DNA of 41,905 nucleotides from Tubiluchus corallicola (taxonomy: Eukaryota; Priapulida; Priapulimorpha; Priapulimorphida; Tubiluchidae): assembly GCA_030141605.1 (NCBI GenBank), contig JAQGDQ010001421.1:1-41905 (forward strand), read 5' to 3'. Positions 34,820-41,905 of this stretch are shown here, in pieces. A program made the position numbers and the translations under genes. The notes below the pieces were generated by a model. It was given only the letters and a program-made list of their open reading frames with translations, had not been told where the DNA came from and ran no database searches. How positions within the stretch are numbered: the first letter of the stretch is position 1; every line of letters starts with the position of its first letter.

Positions 34820-35274
34820 TGTGACTTAAACGTGTCTGCTAGCCATGAACAGGTACAAGTCAGCCACAGGCCAGTTCATTCACCAAAAATTAGAACGTTT
34901 ACCAGCTACCAGTTTGGTAGTCGGCCACAGGGTAAGACACCCTGCTAACGAGGAAATCAAGAGGTATCATGACAAGCAGATTCTGTGATGACGCCTACTG
35001 TTTAGACAATGCTTACCGCAGTCTTTTTTAAATAATCAATCAACAATATCGATCACCAGTCATAATAATTGAAGTGGTAGGTATTAATAATAATTATTCC
35101 GTGAACAGGCACGCGGTTCTAAATTAGGCCAACATAATTTCATGGAGGAAAACCGTGAGCTGAGCTAATGCAAAATACAAATAAGGGTCCATGTGGTAGA
35201 CCATTATTTTACCTAATTTGAGTAGAATTTACAGTTTTTTAATAGTTTGTTTGGGTCTACAGCTCGTGCTCATC

Positions 35275-35935
35275 GTATGTTATCACGATATGGGACTGTT
35301 GTTGTTGTTGTTGGTGTTCATATGTGTGTGTGACTGCTGTTGCTTCTGCAATTGTTGTTGCTGTTTTTGTTGCTGCTGCTGCAGTGATCACGATATGGGA
35401 CTGTTGTTGTTGTTCATATGTGTGTGTGACTGCTGTTGCTTCTGCAATTGTTGTTGCTGTTTTTGTTGCTGCTGTTGCAGTGATCACGATATGGGACTGT
35501 TGTTGGTGGCGTTCATATGTGCGTGTCACTGCTGTTGCTTCTACAATTGTTGTTGCTGTTGTTGTTGCTGCTGCTGCTGTTGGCGCTGTTGTTGCTGCTG
35601 TTACAGTGATCACGATATGGGACTGTTGTTGTTCATATGTGTGTGTCACTGCTGTTGCTTCTGCAATTGTTGTTGCTGTTTTTGTTGCTGCTGCTGCTGC
35701 AGTGATCACGATATGGGACTGTTGTTGTTCATATGTGCGTGTCACTGCTGTTGCTTCTACAATTGTTGTTGCTGTTGTTGTTGCTGCTGCTGCAGTGATC
35801 ACGATATGGGACTGTTGTTGTTGTTGTAGTTGTGGCTGTTGTTGGTTGTGGTGATGTTGTTCATATGTGTGTGTCATTGCTGTTGCTTCTGCAATTGTTG
35901 TTGCTGCTGTTGTTGCTGCTGTTGCTGTTGTGGTT
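35275..35935. repeat. compound repeat, ~90-127 bp units rich in TTG/CTG
   Basis: TCACGATATGGGACTGTTG recurs six times (about 35283 to 35815), each followed by TTCATATGTG, TGCTGTTGCTTCT and GTT/GCT triplets. Period changes come from triplet expansion. Long Cys-rich and Thr/Ala-rich frames on both strands are artefacts. It lies upstream of TTLL exon 1. Confidence 0.93.
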
Positions 35936-36274
35936 GCAGCAGCTGGTGTTTTGTAGTGATTGTTGCTTATCTCACTCTTCTGCGTCTCATGGCCTTTTAC
36001 AAGAGGTCTGACATTCATCAAAATTAAGAGCTGATTCTGAAGATGAAAAGTCACTCGCATAATAACAAAAGAACAATTAGGTGGGTCTAGTGAATAATCA
36101 AAAACGGACTTTGAAGAATCGAGCAATCAGTTATTATGCAGATGAGGCGGCACAATCACGCACAAAACTGACAGCCTTCCTGGAATGTATGGACTTACCT
36201 ATGAACAGTGCGTTAAGCCGATCTATTCATTAATCATATAACATTAATCCTTGATATGTCCTAAGATCGAATGT

Positions 36275-36445
36275 AGGTATAAATGGCACAGGTAAAAATG
36301 CCACAGGTAAAACGGTACAAATAGAAAAGTATGTGAAAATGGCACAAGTAAAATGGCACAAATGCAAAGTAGGTAGAAAGACACAGGTAAAATGGCAGAG
36401 GAAGAATTGGCTTAGGAAAAATGGACGGTAAAACGGCACAGAAAA
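36275..36445. repeat. degenerate short repeat, GGCACAGGTAAAA type
   Basis: About ten imperfect copies of ATGGCACAGGTAAAA spaced 14-20 bases apart. Confidence 0.75.
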
Positions 36446-37020
36446 AAGTTGCTTATTTAGCGACAATGAAACTAAGAACTGATAATAATGATAATAAATT
36501 TCAAATTTATCCAAATCTCTATTACCCTTTAGGGCAGAGGAGGCAGTCTAACATTTACAAGCAAGACATTTTTCACAAAAATAGTAAGTAGAAGCAATAA
36601 ATTAATAATATTGTGCAAAAGAAATTACACTAATCTAGTTAAATTCTGACATATAATACTAGCAAACTTCGCCATATTATTTAATTCGTTTGTACTGGTA
36701 GCTGAGAAACGCATGTATAGGCATTTAGCAGGTATTTCTTCTATACAGGAATTTGTATCGTATGTGCTGTGTGTCAGTTGTCAAGTCAATGAGATTCAGC
36801 GTGTGCAAGTAACAAACTTCCGAGGCCCGTAATTAGTCTGTGGTCGTTGTGCTCTAACAGAGGTTAACAGAGGTTAATTATACAACGTGTAAAAGTTAGC
36901 TTGGAGCAATGCAGGTTCGTGAGCAAAGCAGGACATTCTAACTCTGTTCTAGTCAGCAGTGATTCTAGAGAAAGGGTCTGATGTACGCTTGGTTCTTTCT
37001 GTTTCAATAACAAAATAATT

Positions 37021-37081
37021 ATGATGCATAGGTGCTGCGCTGTTGCCACAGGTGTACTTCTTGTTGCTGCTTATTTTGCAG
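37021..37081 (+). CDS. signal-peptide exon of an unidentified plus-strand gene
   Basis: ATGATG opens MMHRCCAVATGVLLVAAYFA plus one base, then a GTAAAT donor in phase 1. A positively charged start, a hydrophobic run and A-Y-F-A before the donor look like a signal peptide with a phase-1 intron, the common layout of secreted genes. No following exon was found before the window end. It is divergent from the TTLL start, 2.2 kb away. Confidence 0.4.
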
Positions 37082-37634
37082 GTAAATGAAACAAAAATCA
37101 ATTTTTATTTGTTATTTTGATTTGTTTTTATTTATTATTTGCAAATTTTATATAAATAATTATTGCGTTCTTGTAACTTTTGTTCATGTAATATTATTTT
37201 GTTCTTGCAACGAGGAATGCTTACAATAAAGTCTTTACTAAGCTACTCCCTTACTTTACGTAATAGACCATTTTACGTAGACAGAACTTCAATTTTAAAG
37301 GAAAACTGTACCAAGCTTTAGAAAACAGTGTAAATTTAAAATATTTTTAACATTAAAATATTAATACCGCAGAAGCTTAATTTTTGGCCTCAGAATTGTC
37401 TGGTCTTCCAAATTTTAAAGAAACTAGTTAAGCTACACTATCTAACGTAATGTGTTTAGTAAAATAAATTTGGCACTAATATTAAGTCTATGCAGACACA
37501 CATCACTTGCATAAGAACAAGAAACTGATTTATTGTTAGCAGGAGGTCTACTGTTCAATTTAGTCGGGATTTGCCATTCATTAAAGCCAGAGCATTTTAC
37601 TGTAGTACAAAATAGTAATTTATTTAAACTTTGA
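37082..37634. other. stretch after the plus-strand leader exon
   Basis: AT-rich; no second exon in phase 1 recognised. Confidence 0.45.
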
Positions 37635-38059
37635 TAAGAAACTCGAAAGGCAGAAGACGAAAAAAGTTTGAATACAACCTGGATTTGAACCAGTGACCTT
37701 ACGCTTACATTGCATACACGTTTGGCCACTACAGCACCGTATTCCTTAGTGGTCCAGGCAGTCCAAAATTCATCGTTATTGCTGGCCAACTAAATTCAGC
37801 ATTTCCAATATTAGATCGCCTACACTACAAATCAAATATAGATGATTTTTTTATTAATTTTGTGCCTGTGATCAATTGTAGCAATAATTAATTGTAATTT
37901 GTTCTGACTTATCTGATAATGAGGATATTAAGCATTAAACTCATTCATTCTGTGCGCGTATTGACTCACTAATTAAACTCATTCATTCTGTGCGCGTATT
38001 GACTCACTAATTAGAAAAGTCTGATTGTGTTTCCTCCATATTAAATTATATCTTTTTTA

Positions 38060-39696
38060 GAGTCATTGTTCTTCATTTCACAGCTCGCTTAGAGTCATTG
38101 TTCTTCATTTTGAAGCTATTTCAGAGTCATTGTTCTTCATTTCGCAGCTAGTTTAGAGTCATTGTTCTTCATTTCACAGCTAGTTTAGAATCATTGTTCT
38201 TCATTTCACAGCTAGTTTACAGTCATTGTTCTTCATTTCATAGCTAGTTTAGAGCCATTGTTCTTCATTTCGCAGCTAGTTTAGAGTCATTGTTCTTCAT
38301 TTCACAGCTAGTTTAGAGTCATCGTTCTTCATTTCACAGCTAGTTTAGAGTCATTGTTCTTCATTTCACAGCTAGTTTAGAATCATTGTTCTTCATTTCA
38401 CAGCTAGTTTACAGTCATTGTTCTTCATTTCACAGCTAGTTTAGAGTCATTGTTCTTCATTTCACAGCTAGTTTAGAATCATTGATCTTCATTTCACAGC
38501 TAGTTTAGAGTCATTGTTCTTCATTTCACAGCTAGTTTAGAGTCATTGTTCTTCATTTCACAGCTAGTTTAGAATCATTGTTCTTCATTTCACAGCTAGT
38601 TTAGAGTCATTGTTCTTCATTTCACAGCTAGTTTAGAGTCCTTGTTCTTCATTTCGCAGCTAGCTTAGAGTCATTGTTCTTCATTTCACAGCTAGTTTAG
38701 AATCATTGTTCTTCATTTCACAGCTAGTTTAGAGTCATTGTTCTTCATTTCACAGCTAGTTTACAGTCATTGTTCTTCATTTCACAGCTAGTTTAGAGTC
38801 ATTGTTCTTCATTTCACAGCTAGTTTAGAGTCATTGTTCTTCATTTCGCAGCTAGTTCAGAGTCATTGTTCTTCATTTCACAGCTAGTTTAGAGTCATTG
38901 TTCTTCATTTCACAGCTAGTTTAGAGTCATTGTTCTTCATTTCACAGCTAGTTTAGAGTCATTGTTCTTCATTTCACAGCTAGTTTAGAGTCATTGTTCT
39001 TCATTTCACAGCTAGTTTAGAATCATTGTTCTTCATTTCACAGCTAGTTTAGAGTCATTGTTCTTCATTTCACAGCTAGTTTACAGTCATTGTTCTTCAT
39101 TTCACAGCTAGTTTAGAGTCATTGTTCTTCATTTCACAGCCAGTTTAGAGCCATTGTTCTTCATTTCGCAGCTAGTTTAGAGTCATTGTTCTTCATTTCA
39201 CAGCTAGTTTAGAGTCATTGTTCTTCATTTCACAGCTAGTTTAGAGTCATTGTTCTTCATTTCACAGCTAGTTTAGCGTCATTGTTCTTCATTTCACAGC
39301 TAGTTTAGAGTCATTGTTCTTCATTTCGCAGCTAGTTTAGAGTCATTGTTCTTCATTTCGCAGCTAGTTTAGAGTCATTGTTATCATTGTTCTTCATTTC
39401 ACAGCTAGTTTAGAGTCATTGTTCTTCATTTCACAGCTAGTTTAGAGTCATTGTTCTTCATTTCGCAGCTAGTTTAGAGTCATTGTTCTTCATTTCACAG
39501 CTAGTTTAGAGTCATTGTTCTTCATTTCACAGCTAGTTTAGAGTCATTGTTCTTCATTTCCCAGCTAGTTTAGAGTCATTGTTCTTCATTTCACAGCTAG
39601 TTTAGAGTCATTGTTCTTCATTTCACAGCTAGTTTAGAGTCATTGTTCTTCATTTCACAGCTAGTTTAGAGTCATTGTTCTTCGTTTCACAGCTAG
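38060..39696 (+). repeat. 32-bp satellite, left arm (~51 copies)
   Basis: Unit contains GAGTCATTGTTCTTCATTTC followed by ACAGCTAGTTTA, period 32. Variants at fixed positions (GAG/GAA/CAG, CACAG/CGCAG) recur along the array. The first units (CTCGCTTAGAG, TTTTGAAGCTATTTC) also occur, inverted, at the outer end of the right arm. Confidence 0.95.
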
Positions 39697-40641
39697 TACC
39701 TTCTTTAACAAGTTAACAAAACTGAAAAACTACTTTGATTTTCACAAACATAGTAATCATCTTTCTTCCTTGCTCGGTTCACCAAACTCGCGTGCCCATG
39801 GGATATAGTCAGCTAAATTATGACCTGTCACTTGAAAATTGTAAAAATAATGATGGTTCTCCAGGATCACCTTACTGTTCTTGTAGTGCCTCTCTTCAAA
39901 CATTTGAACTTTTTTAACAAACTTAATGCTTTATATAGTAACTGATGTTAAACGTTTTCTGTTTACATCTTATTGTTCAGCTTTTTGCTGTTCTAACATC
40001 TGATACACCTTTATTGTTCTTACTACTAGGAAATTAAAAGCGGTCTGCTATTTTGCATTAATGAAATTTTTTGCTCACAGTAGGGGCACCACAGCATTTA
40101 GAATATGTGACAAAAATGGCTGTAATCATTTTAAAGTCATTTAAGGCAAAAATACTTTTAACCTTCATCAGCGAATTTCAAATTCAAGCAATAAAATCAC
40201 ACGCAGTTTTATTCTAATAAATGATATCATTTTAACTTTGAATAAATTTGTCCTTTGGGAATTTAAACTTACTAACAATTTTTTACACATTTAACTTATT
40301 AATTCTCTGTTGTTTGTGTAAATTTTTGTTTCATTTGTCTTATAGGAGATTTTTATTGTGATTTTTAACTAAGCTTTGTTTATTATACTATGGTACTTTT
40401 TATGACCTGAAATAAACATAAAATGAATAATAAAATTATTTGTATGCGTAAAAAATAAAATTAAATAAAACAATAATAATAATAATAATAACAACAACAA
40501 CAACAATAATAATAAGAACAACAACAACAACAACAAAGTCCACTATTTATTCCATTAGATTTTTACTCTCCCAATCAACTTTGTTACGAAACTTTTTTTT
40601 AATTTGTACATATCTTATCACGATTGTCAACATCGTCTTTC
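39697..40641. other. loop between the inverted arms
   Basis: AT-rich sequence with an AAT/AAC simple repeat at 40467-40537. One 60-codon frame (39735-39917) reads GYSQLNYDLSLENCKNND but matches nothing I know. No transposase or RT motif is seen. Confidence 0.6.
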
Positions 40642-41672
40642 AGTGACTCTAAACTAGCTGTGAAATGAAGAACAATGACTGTAAACTAGCTGTGAAATGA
40701 AGAACAATGACTCTAAACTAGCTGTGAAATGAAGAACAATGATTCTAAACTAGCTGTGAAATGAAGAACAATGACTCTAAACTAGCTGTGAAATGAAGAA
40801 CAATGATTCTAAACTAGCTGTGAAATGAAGAACAATGACTCTAAGCTAGCTGTGTGGTGTTTGTGTGTGGTGTTGTGTGCGAAATGAAGAACAATGACTC
40901 TTAAACTAGCTGTGAAATGAAGAACAATGACTCTAAACTAGCTGTGAAATGAAGAACAATGATTGTAAACTAGCTGTGAAATGAAGAACAATGACTCTAA
41001 ACTAGCTGTGAAATGAAGAACAATGATTCTAAACTAGCTGTGAAATGAAGATCAATGATTCTAAGCTAGCTGTGAAATGAAGAACAATGACTCTAAACTA
41101 GCTGTGAAATGAAGAACAATGACTGTAAACTAGCTGTGAAATGAAGAACACTGATTCTAAACTAGCTGTGAAATGAAGAACAATGACTCTAAACTAGCTG
41201 TGAAATGAAGAACGATGACTCTAAACTAGCTGTGAAATGAAGATCAATGATTCTAAACTAGCTGTGAAATGAAGAACAATGACTCTAAACTAGCTGTGAA
41301 ATGAAGAACAATGACTGTAAACTAGCTGTGAAATGAAGAACAATGATTCTAAACTAGCTGTGAAATGAAGAACAATGACTCTAAACTAGCTGTGAAATGA
41401 AGAACTATGACTCTAAACTAGCTGTGAAATGAAGAACAATGACTCTAAACTAGCTGCGAAATGAAGAACAATGGCTCTAAACTAGCTATGAAATGAAGAA
41501 CAATGACTGTAAACTAGCGAAATGAAGAACAATGATTCCAAACTAGCTGTAAAATGAAGAACAATGACTCTAAACTAGCTGTGAAATGAAGAACAATGAC
41601 TCTGAAATAGCTTCAAAATGAAGAACAATGACTCTAAGCGAGCTGTGAAATGAAGAACAATGACTCTAAAAA
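40642..41672 (-). repeat. 32-bp satellite, right arm (~32 copies)
   Basis: Same unit as the left arm in reverse orientation (AGCTGTGAAATGAAGAACAA). It is interrupted at about 40851-40880 by a GTGTGGTGTTTGTGTGTGG insertion. Shorter than the left arm by about 19 units. Confidence 0.95.
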
Positions 41673-41905
41673 AGATATAATTTAATATGGAGGAAACACA
41701 ATCAGACTTTTCTAATTAGTGAGTCAATACGCGCACAGAATGAATGAGTTTAATTAGTGAGTCAATACGCGCACAGAATGAATGAGTTTAATGCTTAATA
41801 TCCTCATTATCAGATAAGTCAGAACAAATTACAATTAATTATTGCTACAATTGATCACAGGCACAAAATAATAAAATCATCTATATTTGATTTGTAGATA
41901 GCAAA

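Larger units (their letters stand above)
37635..41905. mobile_element. large foldback element with satellite-filled inverted arms
   Basis: The left arm (about 37822-39699) and right arm (about 40642-41898) are inverted copies. The outer 230-260 bp match almost base for base, including a duplicated block of about 36 bp (CTCATTCATTCTGTGCGCGT...). Inside these, both arms carry the same 32-bp satellite in opposite orientation. A unique loop of about 945 bp separates them. The outer left end, 37635-37822, contains GGATTTGAACCAGTGACC and resembles the 345-bp MITE. The right outer end runs off the window. The design resembles foldback transposons such as Drosophila FB, whose inverted arms are built of short tandem repeats. 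Confidence 0.75.

Noticed and set aside
35218-36126. Cys-rich plus-strand and Ala/Thr-rich minus-strand frames of 176-289 codons
   Set aside because: By-products of the CTG/TTG compound repeat; not a metallothionein or silk-like gene, since the anchor and triplets explain every residue.
37442-37789. 115-codon minus-strand frame
   Set aside because: Falls on the end of the foldback/MITE family and contains its tRNA-like patch; the matching MITE at 20 kb gives similar spurious frames.

Overview
The window is animal nuclear DNA: AT-rich, intron-containing, and crowded with minisatellites and decayed transposons. Nothing prokaryotic is visible. The best taxonomic hint is a minus-strand gene with one immunoglobulin exon followed by C1q exons. 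That layout is best known from gastropod lectin-like immune proteins (CREPs), so a mollusc, possibly a gastropod, is inferred but not proven.

The main gene is on the minus strand, 34819 down to 11460 (about 23.4 kb). It encodes a tubulin-tyrosine-ligase-like (TTLL) enzyme closest to the TTLL4 polyglutamylases. I assembled 13 exons by hand. Every junction is GT/AG with compatible phase, and the model gives a closed 568-residue frame. Exons 2-12 follow the TTLL4 core and its C-terminal segment. Exon 1 encodes a signal-peptide-like leader, which is unexpected for a cytosolic family. Exon 13 supplies the stop but is not recognisable by homology.

Downstream on the same strand, 7585 to 1277 (possibly 351), is a partial Ig + C1q gene: one Ig half-domain exon and three C1q exons. 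A TATA-like promoter with a short ATG exon lies at 11315-11215, just past the TTLL stop, and may start this gene or another. A plus-strand signal-peptide exon at 37021-37081 points away from the TTLL start, so the two genes would be divergent.

The introns and flanks hold many tandem arrays: 46, 122, 30, 17, 42, 19, 34, about 100 and 32 bp units, plus simple repeats. Mobile elements include three LINE reverse-transcriptase remnants, a hAT-like MITE nested in one of them, a GC-rich 641-bp retro-insert with a 12-bp target-site duplication, and a 345-bp MITE with about 60-bp inverted repeats. The right end (about 37635-41905) is a very large foldback structure. Its two arms carry the same 32-bp satellite in opposite orientation around a loop of about 945 bp. 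Its outer end is related to the 345-bp MITE, so the two appear to belong to one family.
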